Notes: a model not told the origin generated them from the sequence alone. DNA of 47,095 nucleotides from Tolypothrix sp. FACHB-123 (GCF_014697075.1 NZ_JACJRE010000057.1:1-47095), one strand, 5' to 3'; numbered from the stretch's first letter, positions 10,601 through 19,121 are shown. Numbers and translations: made by a program.

Positions 10601-10629
10601 AAGCGATCGCTAACCTTACGGAATTTTAG
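7609..10629 (+). CDS. Cph1-type phytochrome hybrid histidine kinase (PAS-GAF-PHY-HK-REC)
   Basis: A red/far-red photoreceptor kinase. ATG 7609 (MQPLDTANVQAF) is preferred over a TTG two codons upstream; this gives 1006 residues. Numbered from the TTG: PAS knot region about 10-130 (HIPGLIQPHG), and GAF about 150-325 with ASDIP (D213), SPCHQKYLQNMG (Cys265-His266) and GLIACHH. PHY is about 340-520, with WFRPEQ and the tongue PRKSFELWK. The Cys before His in GAF is the attachment position for phycocyanobilin in Cph1-like proteins, and no cysteine is expected at the biliverdin N-terminal site. The transmitter has H549 in MSHELRTPLNAILGF and G boxes DTGCGIA and GTGLGLSI. The receiver is about 790-915, with D in LIWMDMQMP and K in YLAKPF. 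The unusual C-terminal receiver makes it a hybrid phytochrome. The stop codon lies in a copy of a dispersed repeat. Confidence 0.95.
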   Translation: MQPLDTANVQAFVASESIHIPGLIQPHGLLLTLGEPKLEILQISENVKHILGINGEKLLGKPLNYLCSKTKFKEICQYLQQDNLEVFSPLELRIRSFLPSSAKHKTQWQNFRAILHRSDGLLVMELEPSKVTKSKEFLKFYHLLKEAIAKIRQPESFNDLLTTLVQQVRQITGFDRVMVYQFAKDNSGVVVAEDKATHLETYLNLHYPASDIPEQSRKIFSENWLRLIPDVNYQPVRLIPHNHPISNTPLNLISAHLRSVSPCHQKYLQNMGVTASMTISLINEKRLWGLIACHHYNPKYLDYETRKACEFLGQFASVELLYQQEQEINRYRFQVKSIQEKLRQAFTQETSLIESVLRRKQADLLNLVHAQGAALILDNEVSLLGETPSADEVQALMAWLLEKERQPMFVTDSLWQLYPQAQQFKAVASGILAISIVLRQKSYHIVWFRPEQIQTVNWAGDPHKAVSISTIAGEMRLSPRKSFELWKQTVEAKSLPWQAVEIEAAWEMRNTLMLGVLEFSQLALEQAAEQAAIANLAKSQFLAKMSHELRTPLNAILGFTQLMSRDSATPGEFRENLSIISRSGEHLLTMINDVLEMSRIEAGQLLLTESCFDLHRLFKSINDMFALKASEKGLHLSSEWDATVPHYVCGDEAKLRQITINLLGNAIKFTSAGRIQVRVRAVVLGDTHILPTNATNSQPTILLHLEITDTGCGIAPSDLESIFTAFIQTEQGRHAQGTGLGLSISRQFARLMGGDITVQSTVNQGSTFICQVYLSLATSVDLVASPATRNIVGLEPGQPMYRILVAEDVPENRQLLVKLLQSVGFEVCAVENGAEAIAQWQEWQPHLIWMDMQMPVINGYLATQKIRAKDNEKKVVIIALTASAFEEDRLASLKAGCNDYLAKPFTETALFEKMALHLGVRYFYSPEAISDVNRPTSQPQALTPQDLQVMPINWISQMHEAALDLNDAKLYELITQIPSQSQPLADSLKYLVDNFQLEAIANLTEF

Positions 10630-10640
10630 ATTTTGGATTT
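10622..10640 (+). repeat. 19-bp dispersed repeat overlapping the phytochrome stop codon
   Basis: AATTTTAGATTTTGGATTT here is identical to 30236-30254, the left arm of the long inverted repeat in the coxA-coxC spacer. It supplies the last codons and the TAG of the phytochrome gene. Confidence 0.7.
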
Positions 10641-10677
10641 CCGATTAATTACTAACTTAATTTTAATTAAAATACCT

Positions 10678-12516
10678 ATGTCTAATTTACTCAAACCAGC
10701 ATCGCAAACAAATATTTTACTTGTAGATGACACCCCTGATAATTTGCGGTTGCTATCTAAAATGTTGGAATTGCAGGGTTATATTGTGCGCAAATCTTTG
10801 AATGGGAGAATGGCATTACAAGCTGCTCAACGAGATCCGCCAGATTTAATTTTGCTGGACATTAATATGCCAGAAATGAATGGCTACGAAGTTTGTCAGA
10901 AATTAAGAACTTTAGAAGGAACGCCGAAAATTCCGATTATTTTTATTAGCGCTCTCGATCAATTAAATGATAAAATCCGTGCCTTTGAATTGGGTGGACA
11001 GGACTATATTACTAAACCATTCCAAGAGTTAGAAGTACTAGCAAGAATTAGAAATCAACTGTTTATTCAACAACATCGTCAGCGATTGGAGCAGGAAATT
11101 CAGGAACGTCAACGTGCTGAAGCCCTACTCCAACTATTAAATATTGATTTAGAACAACAAGTACAACTGCGGACTTCGCAATTACAACAATCTTTAAACT
11201 TTGAAGCCACACTCAAACGGATTTCTGATAAAGTTCGGGACTCCCTCGATCAACATCAAATTTTGCAAAGTGCTGTAGAAGAATTAGCGATCGCTTTGCA
11301 GGTAAAATGCTGCGATGCTGTACTTTATGAGCGCGACCGCCAAGCTGCAAACATCCGCTATCAATATGTGATGTCAGGGCAAAATCTGACTCAAGAGCAA
11401 ATGCTATATATGGTAGATGCACCAGAAATTTACCAGCAATTGCAACGACACAAATCCTATTGCGCGTTCTGTCAAATTCAATCTCCCGAAATTTCCAACC
11501 AATCGGCTATTTTAGCCTGTAGTATTTTTGATGATCGGGTAGAAGCAACTGGAATTTTGGGCGATTTATGGCTATTTAAAGATATCGATGCTAGTTTCAC
11601 GGAAATAGAAGTTAAATTAGTGCAACAGGTAGCAAATCAATGCGCGATCGCCTTGCGCCAAGCCCGGCTCTATGAAGCCGCCCAAAGCCAGATTGGAGAA
11701 CTTCAGCGCATCAGCCAACTCAAAGACGATTTTCTCCACACTGTTACCCATGAATTGCGATCGCCCATCGCTAACATGAAAATGATCGTTCAGTTGTTGA
11801 GTAGCTTAATTGAACCAGAAGATCAACTGAGTTTGCAGATGTCTTCATCATCTGATCAAAATGGTCAAATTTTTCAGTATCTTGCTGTTTTGCAGGAAAA
11901 TTGCGATCGCGAACTTCAGTTACTCGAAGACATTTTAAGCTTGCAACATTTAGAAGCTGGAACCTACCCCCAACAACTGACAAACATTAATCTTCATTAC
12001 TTAATTTTGCACATCGTTGAACCATTTGAAAGGTTAATTCCCAATCAGCAGCAAATCTTTGAAGTCAATCTTGCACCGGAGTTACCAACCGTTAAAATTG
12101 ATTCATTTAGCCTCAGCCGCATTATTACAGAACTACTCAACAATGCTTGGAAATATACGCCCCCTGAGGAGACAATTTCCCTCAATGTCAGCATTGTTGA
12201 AGACAAAATAGCTAAGCCACAGCCAATTTCCTATCCCAGAAAACGCCACTCATCCTGTTTACAAATAACCGTCAGCAACACAGGAGTAGAAATTTCTCCC
12301 GCAGAACTCCCCCGGATTTTTGATAAATTTTATCGCGTTCCCAATCAAGATCCTTGGAAACATAGCGGTACTGGCTTAGGGCTAGCATTGGTAAAAAAAC
12401 TGGTTGAGTACATGAATGGAATCATCTTGGCAGAAAGTGGAAATAATCAGACTCAGTTCATTCTGCGATTTCCTTTTGTGCCGATCATCACAGATGATTT
12501 TACCAATGAGTTTTGA
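10678..12516 (+). CDS. REC-GAF-histidine kinase
   Basis: From ATG 10678 (MSNLLKPASQTN) the product has 612 residues; the frame also opens at a TTG at 10633, but those 15 residues (DFRLITNLILIKIP) look like translated spacer. The N-terminal receiver is about 10-130, with VDDTPDN, D in LILLDINMPEMNGYE, and K in YITKPFQE. A coiled-coil linker follows (QQHRQRLEQEIQERQRAEALL), then a GAF-like region about 180-335 ending VANQCAIALRQARLYEAA. The transmitter has H358 in VTHELRSPIANM, an N box LLNNAWKYTP, and GTGLGLAL. Kinases with an N-terminal receiver commonly take phosphate or contact from an upstream kinase, so it can accept a signal from the adjacent phytochrome (49-base spacer) and relay it. 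The GAF has no bilin-type Cys motif that I can identify. Confidence 0.92.
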   Translation: MSNLLKPASQTNILLVDDTPDNLRLLSKMLELQGYIVRKSLNGRMALQAAQRDPPDLILLDINMPEMNGYEVCQKLRTLEGTPKIPIIFISALDQLNDKIRAFELGGQDYITKPFQELEVLARIRNQLFIQQHRQRLEQEIQERQRAEALLQLLNIDLEQQVQLRTSQLQQSLNFEATLKRISDKVRDSLDQHQILQSAVEELAIALQVKCCDAVLYERDRQAANIRYQYVMSGQNLTQEQMLYMVDAPEIYQQLQRHKSYCAFCQIQSPEISNQSAILACSIFDDRVEATGILGDLWLFKDIDASFTEIEVKLVQQVANQCAIALRQARLYEAAQSQIGELQRISQLKDDFLHTVTHELRSPIANMKMIVQLLSSLIEPEDQLSLQMSSSSDQNGQIFQYLAVLQENCDRELQLLEDILSLQHLEAGTYPQQLTNINLHYLILHIVEPFERLIPNQQQIFEVNLAPELPTVKIDSFSLSRIITELLNNAWKYTPPEETISLNVSIVEDKIAKPQPISYPRKRHSSCLQITVSNTGVEISPAELPRIFDKFYRVPNQDPWKHSGTGLGLALVKKLVEYMNGIILAESGNNQTQFILRFPFVPIITDDFTNEF

Positions 12517-12518
12517 TT

Positions 12519-12560
12519 TGGGCATGGGGCATGGGGCATTGGGCATGGAGCATTGGGTAT
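12519..12560. repeat. GGGCATT/GGGGCAT heptad repeats
   Basis: About six 7-bp units (GGGCATG, GGGCATT and variants) directly after the stop of the REC-GAF kinase. The same family recurs at 18430-18465, 21847-21883, 30305-30330 and 34750-34790. Confidence 0.85.
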
Positions 12561-12573
12561 TTCCCTTGTCTCC

Positions 12574-12867
12574 CTAAACCCCAGTCTGTAGAGGAATTAG
12601 ACTTACCTGTTTGCTTGTACTATCCCAAACGATCCAGCTACAAGAATTGTCTACATCATCGGCGTTATTTGTCACCTTAAAGTACAACTTGTTGCCATTT
12701 TTTGGTTCAATGGCAAAATCGGCATTTTGGGCATAAACAACTTTAAAACCTTTATCTCGGAGACAATACATCGCCCAAGCTTTCAACGATTGCTTATAGG
12801 GTTCGTGGGGAATGGGTGGTTTTGTAATTGCGTCTTCAATGACTTTAAATATCTGCATTGATACCAT
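12574..12867 (-). CDS. Small conserved-looking protein of unknown function
   Basis: A 97-residue soluble protein, MVSMQIFKVIEDAITK at the start and WDSTSKQVSLIPLQTGV at the end. It has no signal peptide or membrane segment. ATG at 12867 or at 12858 (MQIFKV) could start it. The composition is ordinary for a folded protein and the frame fills the gap between two genes of opposite strand, converging with the kinase. I do not recognise a family. The pattern of aromatic residues and the LRDKGFKVVYAQNADFAIEPK segment suggest a small alpha/beta fold, but no function follows from this. Confidence 0.65.
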   Translation of the reverse strand: MVSMQIFKVIEDAITKPPIPHEPYKQSLKAWAMYCLRDKGFKVVYAQNADFAIEPKNGNKLYFKVTNNADDVDNSCSWIVWDSTSKQVSLIPLQTGV

Positions 12868-13013
12868 TTGCGTGATAAAGGTGATACTGAAGATTGGGGG
12901 CAGCCGTCAATGAGCGATCGCTCCCAATAAACTAAGTGTGCCATACTCTCTACTCTTCAAGACTGGGGATTATTCACTACAAAAGTTTAATTCTTAACTC
13001 GGAGCAACGCGAA

Positions 13014-14327
13014 GTGACTTATACCATTAACGCCACCCATAATCCCAATTTACGCAGTTGGGTTGAATTAGCAAATCAACCAAATACCGATTTTCCGATC
13101 CAAAACTTGCCTTTTGGCGTATTTCGCCGCCAAGATAGCCTAGAAACTCCCCGCATCGGGGTAGCAATTGGCGACAAAATTTTAGATTTAGCTAGATGTT
13201 ACCAACTGAGCTTATTATCAGAACTCCCCGAACAGGTGCAAATCGCCTGTACAGCACCTAATTTAAATCTATTAATGGGAATGGAAATTACCCCTAGATT
13301 AGCTTTGCGTCATCGCCTCAGTCAGTTGTTGCAAGCTGATACACAACCCCATCCCCCAGCCGAAATTCTGATATCAATGTCTAATGCTGAACTTTTACTA
13401 CCTGCATCTATTGGAGATTATACTGATTTTTACGCTTCCATATTTCACGCCAGCAACGTCGGTAAGCTTTTCCGTCCCGATAATCCTTTACTGCCCAATT
13501 ACAAATACGTACCTATCGCCTATCATGGACGTGCTTCCTCAATTGTGCCAAGCGATACTGCAATTAAGCGTCCTAGCGGGCAAATCAAACCCCCAGCAGA
13601 TTCAGTTCCTAAATTTGCACCTTCGCAAATGTTGGACTATGAATTAGAAGTTGGTTTTTTTGTCGGCTTGGGTAATCAACCAGGAGAACCTATACATATA
13701 GATCAAGCAGAAGCACATATATTTGGACTGTGCTTAGTTAATGATTGGTCAGCGAGGGATATCCAAGCTTGGGAATACCAACCCCTAGGGCCATTTTTAG
13801 CCAAGAGTTTTGCTACCACAATTTCCCCTTGGGTAGTTACATTAGAAGCTTTAACACCGTTTCGCTGTCCGGCTTTTAGTCGTCCTGAAGGCGATCCTCA
13901 GCCGCTAACTTATCTGTCTTCGCCAAGCGATCGCAGTTTAGGCGGTATCAACATTACACTAGAAGTCTGGATAAGTTCAGCACAGATGCAACAACAGGGT
14001 ATACAGCCTTGGCTTTTGAGTCGCGGTTCTTTCCAGCAAATGTATTGGACATTAGCGCAAATGCTTACCCATCACGCTAGTAATGGTTGTAACCTGCGTC
14101 CAGGAGATTTACTGGCTAGTGGTACAGTTTCCGGTGCGGAAGTTGGTTCCCAAGGTTGCTTATTAGAAATTACGCAGCGCGGTTCTCAGCCAATTACACT
14201 ACCTACAGGCGAAATTCGCAAATTCTTAGCTGACGGTGATGAAGTTATTTTGCGCGGATATTGTGAAAGCGCAGGGTACAACCGCATTGGATTTGGCGAA
14301 TGTCGCGGTAGAATTTTAAACTGCTGA
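13014..14327 (+). CDS. fahA: Fumarylacetoacetase
   Basis: Hydrolyses fumarylacetoacetate to fumarate and acetoacetate, the last step of tyrosine/homogentisate breakdown, in the cytoplasm. The frame opens at GTG 12936, but GTG 13014 (MTYTINATHNPNLRSW), preceded by GGAG at a 9-base spacing, fits the family N-terminus better; that gives 437 residues. The mammalian-type active site is visible: DYTDFYASIFHASNVG holds the Asp metal ligand and the catalytic His, LDYELEVG two Glu ligands, and NDWSARDIQ the Asp ligand. The C-terminal LRPGDLLASGTVSGAE is typical of the FAH fold. No other tyrosine-degradation gene lies beside it, so it stands alone here. Confidence 0.93.
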   Translation: MTYTINATHNPNLRSWVELANQPNTDFPIQNLPFGVFRRQDSLETPRIGVAIGDKILDLARCYQLSLLSELPEQVQIACTAPNLNLLMGMEITPRLALRHRLSQLLQADTQPHPPAEILISMSNAELLLPASIGDYTDFYASIFHASNVGKLFRPDNPLLPNYKYVPIAYHGRASSIVPSDTAIKRPSGQIKPPADSVPKFAPSQMLDYELEVGFFVGLGNQPGEPIHIDQAEAHIFGLCLVNDWSARDIQAWEYQPLGPFLAKSFATTISPWVVTLEALTPFRCPAFSRPEGDPQPLTYLSSPSDRSLGGINITLEVWISSAQMQQQGIQPWLLSRGSFQQMYWTLAQMLTHHASNGCNLRPGDLLASGTVSGAEVGSQGCLLEITQRGSQPITLPTGEIRKFLADGDEVILRGYCESAGYNRIGFGECRGRILNC

Positions 14328-14475
14328 CAATGTTTGGATCGCAGACAAAAGAGAATACGGTTAAGTTCAGAAAACACTTCTGTGGAGGAAACAAAACAAG
14401 GCGAAATTCTAGCCGAGGCTGGCTCTAAACCAAACTTCAGAAGTACTAACAGCTCTCAGCTAGGTTTTAAACAAA

Positions 14476-14952
14476 CTATTTTTTATACTGGACATAACTT
14501 TTATTTGGTAGATCGCAAGCGGCTTCAACGTAGTCATCTGTGACATAGCACCGAATACGCGAATCAGAAGAACGCAATGTATCTTGAATGTTGACATTCT
14601 TATCGTTGAGCACAATCCGATTAATATAATAGGATCGCGTTCTTTGACCTTTCCATACTACGCCATCTTGGTATTTTCCCGGAGGACTGTTAAAGTCCGT
14701 GTAAAAAGTAATGCTTCCTGCTGGAAAGTCAAAGGAAAACTGCCTGCCATTCTTACGATCGGCTATACTTCTAAACGCATTACATTTTGCCAGGATTTGG
14801 CGTTCCCGGTTGACGAAAATAGCATGGTAACAGTCTGATAAGCCATTAGTTGTGCTATTTATTTGGCTGGCTAGGAGTTTAGAGTTAGTTTCTGTGGCGT
14901 TTACAGGGGATGGTAGTGCGATCACTGTAGAAATCACAGTAGCAATAATCAT
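14476..14952 (-). CDS. Predicted secreted protein, unknown function
   Basis: A 158-residue protein with a short N-terminal hydrophobic stretch, MIIATVISTVIALPSPVNA, followed by TE, which looks like a signal peptide cleaved after ANA-type residues. The mature part contains four or five cysteines (SDCYHAIF, LAKCNAF, RIRCYV, AACDLP), consistent with disulfides in the periplasm or outside the cell. It has a beta-rich appearance. No family is recognised. It converges with fumarylacetoacetase; the ATG at 14952 is the only good start. Confidence 0.7.
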   Translation of the reverse strand: MIIATVISTVIALPSPVNATETNSKLLASQINSTTNGLSDCYHAIFVNRERQILAKCNAFRSIADRKNGRQFSFDFPAGSITFYTDFNSPPGKYQDGVVWKGQRTRSYYINRIVLNDKNVNIQDTLRSSDSRIRCYVTDDYVEAACDLPNKSYVQYKK

Positions 14953-15071
14953 TTAATCGCAAAAGTTCTCTAAGTATATACGCAGGCACAGTAAGAATTT
15001 ATCACAGCGTCACTCTGTCCTAGCAGTCTCAAAAAGCTATTCATCAACTCTTCATATTCAGAAGGTAGAGG

Positions 15072-15100
15072 AAATCCCCATGATTCAAGTTAGGGGATTT
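15072..15100. repeat. Inverted repeat, 8-bp arms
   Basis: AAATCCCC and GGGGATTT separated by 13 bases, in the 388-bp gap between the secreted protein and phosphoketolase. This gap (14953-15340) has four hairpins in 260 bp and no coding frame. Confidence 0.5.
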
Positions 15101-15205
15101 AACTTTGTTAAGTAGTGAGGCAAATGTGCCGCAAAAACTATTTAAATTGGTATCACATACCCCCAAAATAACGCCCGCAGCCTGGAAGCCTGGTTCTAAC
15201 AGTAA

Positions 15206-15227
15206 AAAGCCCACTTGAGTGGGCTTT
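15206..15227. terminator. Bidirectional terminator-like hairpin
   Basis: Perfect 10-bp arms AAAGCCCACT / AGTGGGCTTT with a TG centre, A-run before and T-rich bases after. It reads as a terminator on either strand. A second hairpin (GCCGCACCAT / ATGGTGACGGC, one bulged A) lies at 15237-15260. Confidence 0.7.
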
Positions 15228-15304
15228 GTTTGATTAGCCGCACCATTCTATGGTGACGGCGGGATTAGGGGATGAACCAAGGTTCTTATCCTGGATTCGC
15301 CAAG

Positions 15305-15332
15305 CAGCATCCTATTCATAAACAGGATGCTG
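15305..15332. terminator. Hairpin 3' of phosphoketolase
   Basis: Perfect 9-bp arms CAGCATCCT / AGGATGCTG with a 10-base loop, starting 8 bases beyond the phosphoketolase stop. The T-run is weak on the minus strand, so it could also be an mRNA-end stabiliser. Confidence 0.55.
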
Positions 15333-15340
15333 TTTAACAA

Positions 15341-17722
15341 TTAATAAGGCCACTTCCAATCACGGATTTCTGGCATATCTTCGCCATGACGCTCAATGTA
15401 TTGCTTATGCTCAATTAGCTTATCTTGCAACATTTGCTTGACGTAGGCGGCTTTTGCACCAAGTTTTGGTACGCGATCGATTACGTCCATGACTAAATGG
15501 AAGCGATCGAGATCGTTAAGAACAACCATATCAAAGGGAGTGGTGGTAGTACCTTCTTCTTTGAAACCGCGTACATGCAAGTTGTGGTGGTTGGTATGGC
15601 GATAGGTTAGGCGGTGAATCAGCCAAGGATAACCATGAAAAGCAAAGATTATCGGTTTATCGGTGGTAAAAATTGTGTCGAAGTCTTTGCTGCTTAAACC
15701 GTGGGGATGTTCGCCTTTGGGTTGCAGTGTCATCAAATCTACCACGTTGACTACCCGCACTTTTAACTCTGGGAAGTGCTGACGCAAGATATCCACAGCC
15801 GCTAAGGTTTCTAAGGTGGGAATATCACCAGCACAAGCCATGACTACATCTGGTTCGCTACCTTTATCATTACTTGCCCATTCCCAAATACCCAAGCCCT
15901 TAGTACAGTGCTTAATAGCAGAGTCCATGTCTAAGTACTGTAAAGCTGGCTGTTTACCGGCAACGATGACGTTGACATAATGCTTACTTCGGAGACAGTG
16001 GTCTGTCACCGACAGTAAAGTATTAGCATCGGGGGGTAAATAGATGCGGACAACTTCTGATTTTTTGTTGGCTACCAGATCAATAAAACCAGGGTCTTGG
16101 TGAGAAAAACCGTTGTGGTCTTGTCGCCACACATGGGAAGTCAGTAGGTAGTTAAGGGATGCAATTGGTCTGCGCCAAGGTATATCAAGGGTAATTTTTA
16201 ACCATTTGGCGTGCTGGTTGAACATCGAATCTATGATGTGGATAAACGCCTCATAGCAAGAGAAGAACCCGTGACGACCTGTGAGCAAGTAACCTTCTAA
16301 CCAACCTTGACAGCAAGTTTCACTGAGCATTTCCATCACTCGCCCATCGGGTGATAGATGTTCGTCTTCGGGAAGAATTTTAGCAGTCCAAGTGCGGTCT
16401 GTAACGTCAAATACCGCATCTAAACGGTTGGATTGGGTTTCATCGGGGCCAAAAATGCGGAAATTGCGGCTTTCTTCGTTAAATCGCATGATGTCCCGCA
16501 GAAATTTGCCTGTGACTTTAGTAGCTTCGGCTTCAACTGTTCCTGGGTGGGGAACATCTACGGCATAGTTTTGGAAACCAGGCATTTTCAGGTCGCGCAA
16601 TACGATACCGCCATTGGTATGGGGATTATCGCCCATGCGCCGATGTCCTTGGGGAGCCAGTTCTGCTAATTCGGGAATTAGCTTACCGCTATCATCAAAA
16701 AGTTCTTCTGGTTTATAACTTTTTAACCAATCTTCTAATAACTTCAGGTGTCCTGGCTTTTTCGCGATTTCGCCAAAAGGAACTTGGTGCGATCGCCAAA
16801 AATCTTCTGTCTTTTTCCCATCTACTTCTTTGGGGCCTGTCCAGCCTTTGGGAGTCCGCAGAATAATCATCGGCCATTGTGGGCGTTCGGTAAAACCATG
16901 TACCCTGGCTTCCCTTTGAATACTTTGAATTTCTCCAATGATAGTATCTAAAGTTGCCGCCATTTGCTGATGCACATCTGCGGGGTCAGAACCTTCGACA
17001 AAGTAAGGTTTATAACCATAGCCGATAAATAAGCTTTCTAACTCTTCATGGCTTAACCGCGATAATACAGTTGGGTTAGCAATTTTATACCCGTTGAGGT
17101 GTAAAATCGGCAATACCGCACCATCATGGACAGGATTAAGAAACTTGTTAGAGTGCCAGCTAGTAGCTAAAGCACCTGTTTCTGCTTCACCATCACCGAC
17201 AACAGCCGCCACAATGAGATCGGGATTGTCAAAAGCCGCACCGTAGGCGTGGACAAGTGCATAACCAAGTTCGCCACCTTCATGAATTGAACCAGGGGTT
17301 TCTGGCGCTACATGGCTGGGAATTCCACCAGGGAAGGAAAATTGTTTAAAAAGTCGTTGCATCCCCTCAACATCTTGGGAAATGTTCGGGTAGTATTTGC
17401 TGTAAGTTCCTTCTAGGTAAGTATTGGCGACGATTCCCGGCCCACCATGACCAGGCCCGGCAATATAGATGGTATTTAGGTCATACTTTTTAATTACCCG
17501 ATTTAAATGCACGTAGATAAAATTCAAACCGGGTGTTGTTCCCCAGTGACCTAAAAGTCTGGGTTTGACATGTTCTAGCTTGAGTGGTTCTCGTAGCAGC
17601 GGATTGTCAAGGAGATAGATTTGTCCTACAGAAAGATAATTAGCTGCACGCCAGTAGGCGTTTATCTTCCGCAATTCTTCATCCTTTAAAGGCTTTGGTT
17701 GAGTTGGACTTGCTAAAGTCAT
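15341..17722 (-). CDS. xfp: Xylulose-5-phosphate/fructose-6-phosphate phosphoketolase
   Basis: A thiamine-diphosphate enzyme that splits xylulose 5-phosphate (and usually fructose 6-phosphate) with phosphate into acetyl phosphate and glyceraldehyde 3-phosphate (or erythrose 4-phosphate), bypassing glycolytic decarboxylation. The start is taken at ATG 17722 ([12 protein letters not shown]), because a GGAG lies six bases upstream; an ATG at 17734 would overlap that Shine-Dalgarno. The product is 793 residues, normal for the family. Characteristic motifs are [19 protein letters not shown], the TPP motif [20 protein letters not shown], and [11 protein letters not shown]. The gene is monocistronic. 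It has a 745-bp upstream gap with several inverted repeats that could hold regulatory sites. Confidence 0.96.
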   Translation of the reverse strand: MTLASPTQPKPLKDEELRKINAYWRAANYLSVGQIYLLDNPLLREPLKLEHVKPRLLGHWGTTPGLNFIYVHLNRVIKKYDLNTIYIAGPGHGGPGIVANTYLEGTYSKYYPNISQDVEGMQRLFKQFSFPGGIPSHVAPETPGSIHEGGELGYALVHAYGAAFDNPDLIVAAVVGDGEAETGALATSWHSNKFLNPVHDGAVLPILHLNGYKIANPTVLSRLSHEELESLFIGYGYKPYFVEGSDPADVHQQMAATLDTIIGEIQSIQREARVHGFTERPQWPMIILRTPKGWTGPKEVDGKKTEDFWRSHQVPFGEIAKKPGHLKLLEDWLKSYKPEELFDDSGKLIPELAELAPQGHRRMGDNPHTNGGIVLRDLKMPGFQNYAVDVPHPGTVEAEATKVTGKFLRDIMRFNEESRNFRIFGPDETQSNRLDAVFDVTDRTWTAKILPEDEHLSPDGRVMEMLSETCCQGWLEGYLLTGRHGFFSCYEAFIHIIDSMFNQHAKWLKITLDIPWRRPIASLNYLLTSHVWRQDHNGFSHQDPGFIDLVANKKSEVVRIYLPPDANTLLSVTDHCLRSKHYVNVIVAGKQPALQYLDMDSAIKHCTKGLGIWEWASNDKGSEPDVVMACAGDIPTLETLAAVDILRQHFPELKVRVVNVVDLMTLQPKGEHPHGLSSKDFDTIFTTDKPIIFAFHGYPWLIHRLTYRHTNHHNLHVRGFKEEGTTTTPFDMVVLNDLDRFHLVMDVIDRVPKLGAKAAYVKQMLQDKLIEHKQYIERHGEDMPEIRDWKWPY

Positions 17723-18128
17723 ATCAAACTCCATTACATGAGGATGGTGACGAATTCATTCAATCAGTATGCAAGTTTACTTATCTAGCGCTTGAGTGTC
17801 ATCTTACTCATGACAAATTTTTCCAGTATTTTGCTGGAAGGTAGCAATTAATTGCTTTGCCAGACAGTTATTCGCCCAAATCTAAAATAAATATAAAAAA
17901 ACACCAATGACGAATTCTCTGCCAGAGTAACAAATTTATCAGGCTATCTATCTTATTTTTAAGATTGTTTTTACGATTAAATTCCTGATTTATGTAAATT
18001 ATTACAATCAGATAAATTGGTATTTTAGAAAACATATCTGAGAGTTATGACTGATTTATTGCGAATAAATAGCTAAATATTAACGGGGATCAAAAATTTA
18101 TTTGTTTTGGCTTCTCTACGCCAAGAAT

Positions 18129-18162
18129 TTTGATGTGACAAATCACAAAACGTCACATCAAA
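18129..18162. promoter_or_regulatory. Perfect 11-bp inverted repeat, possible operator or hairpin
   Basis: TTTGATGTGAC, 12 bases, GTCACATCAAA. The left arm plus loop also contains TGTGA-CAAA-TCACA, close to a CRP-type half-site pair but with 4 instead of 6 spacer bases. It lies about 400 bp upstream of the phosphoketolase start. A function as an operator is inference only. Confidence 0.4.
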
Positions 18163-18375
18163 GCTAGTTTCAGGAATTTTAAAATTCTACTTTTAGCAGG
18201 GGAGAATCAAGTTGTCTTACATTTAAATTAGCGCAAGAAAGTCGGCAATATGACTTGCATCCCAGAGCTTGATTTACTTTAGCTAGGCTCAATAAATTTA
18301 ATGGCAAATTTTGCGTAAATTTTCCACCTATCGGGTGAAGACAAATGTTGCTTGGATTGTAGCACTAGTATTCAA

Positions 18376-18465
18376 GGAGGCAGAGGGGCAGGGAGCAGGG
18401 GGGAAGAAATAACTTTGGAATATTGACTCTTGCCCAATGCCCAATGCCCAATGCCCCATGCCCAA
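18376..18465. repeat. Heptad repeats at the rimM 3' end
   Basis: Two blocks: purine-rich units (GGGGCAG, GGGAGCA) at 18376-18405 and CCCAATG units at 18430-18465, ending just beyond the rimM stop. Confidence 0.8.
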
Positions 18466-18467
18466 AA

Positions 18468-19100
18468 TTAAATTTCTAATAATCCAGGTGGGGGTGTAAT
18501 TTCAATGCGACCGGCTGGGATATCAACAACAGGTGCGATCGCTTCTACAAAGGGAACTAAAATTTTCTTCTGGTTCTTATTCTGTGCAAATCCTGGATCT
18601 AACTCTACTTCCAATAGATCGTTGCCTGCGGGAATAATATCTACCACCTTACCCACCAATTCCCCCGATGCTTGCAAAAAGACTGCTAAGCCAAGCAAAT
18701 CGGGGACATAAAATTCATTTTCTGCCAATTGGGGGCGATCGCTTATTGGTACCATTAACTGACAATCGCGCAATTCTTCAGCTTGGCTGCGATTGTTCAC
18801 TCCAGCTAATTTAATCACGTATAAATTCTTCCCTTCAATGTAACGCCCTTCCAGCAATTCCACAGGCTGCGGTTCTTTAGCTCCTGGACGCAACAACCAG
18901 CGTTTTCCTGCTACCTCAAACCGTTCCGGAAAGTCAGTATTCGGATACACCCGCATCTCTCCAGCCAATCCTTGAGGTGCAACAATCTTACCAATATCTA
19001 GCCAATCATCTAACTTTAGGCTTTCCCTTGGCGATATTGGATTAATCTCTTTTTTCCTTTCCTTGTTCGCGTTCTTCGTGTCTTCGCGGTTCATTCCCAT
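18468..19100 (-). CDS. rimM: Ribosome maturation factor RimM
   Basis: Assists maturation of the 16S rRNA 3' domain and the 30S subunit. The N-terminal RimM domain starts at [22 protein letters not shown] (about residue 29), and the C-terminal PRC-barrel includes [14 protein letters not shown] and GNDLLEVEL. The product is 210 residues, with about 28 extra residues before the family's usual start: [18 protein letters not shown] and following. No ATG, GTG or TTG lies in frame between that extension and the conserved core, so the extension must be translated if the gene is expressed from a standard start. The DNA of the extension (GAACCGCGAAGACACGAAG) resembles a dispersed cyanobacterial repeat, so the start looks captured from a repeat. 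Confidence 0.93.
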   Translation of the reverse strand: MGMNREDTKNANKERKKEINPISPRESLKLDDWLDIGKIVAPQGLAGEMRVYPNTDFPERFEVAGKRWLLRPGAKEPQPVELLEGRYIEGKNLYVIKLAGVNNRSQAEELRDCQLMVPISDRPQLAENEFYVPDLLGLAVFLQASGELVGKVVDIIPAGNDLLEVELDPGFAQNKNQKKILVPFVEAIAPVVDIPAGRIEITPPPGLLEI

Positions 19101-19121
19101 TATTTAATTGAAATTTTAGAT

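Larger units (their letters stand above)
17723..18467. other. 745-bp non-coding gap upstream of phosphoketolase
   Basis: AT-rich, no open frame of coding character. It holds the phosphoketolase promoter (not pinpointed), a small hairpin TTGGC/GCCAA at about 18108-18125, the 11-bp inverted repeat at 18129-18162, and heptad-like purine repeats near the rimM end. Confidence 0.6.

Noticed and set aside
12936-13013. Upstream GTG start for fumarylacetoacetase
   Set aside because: The 26 extra residues look like translated spacer (MCHTLYSSRLGI); GTG 13014 has GGAG and matches the usual N-terminus.
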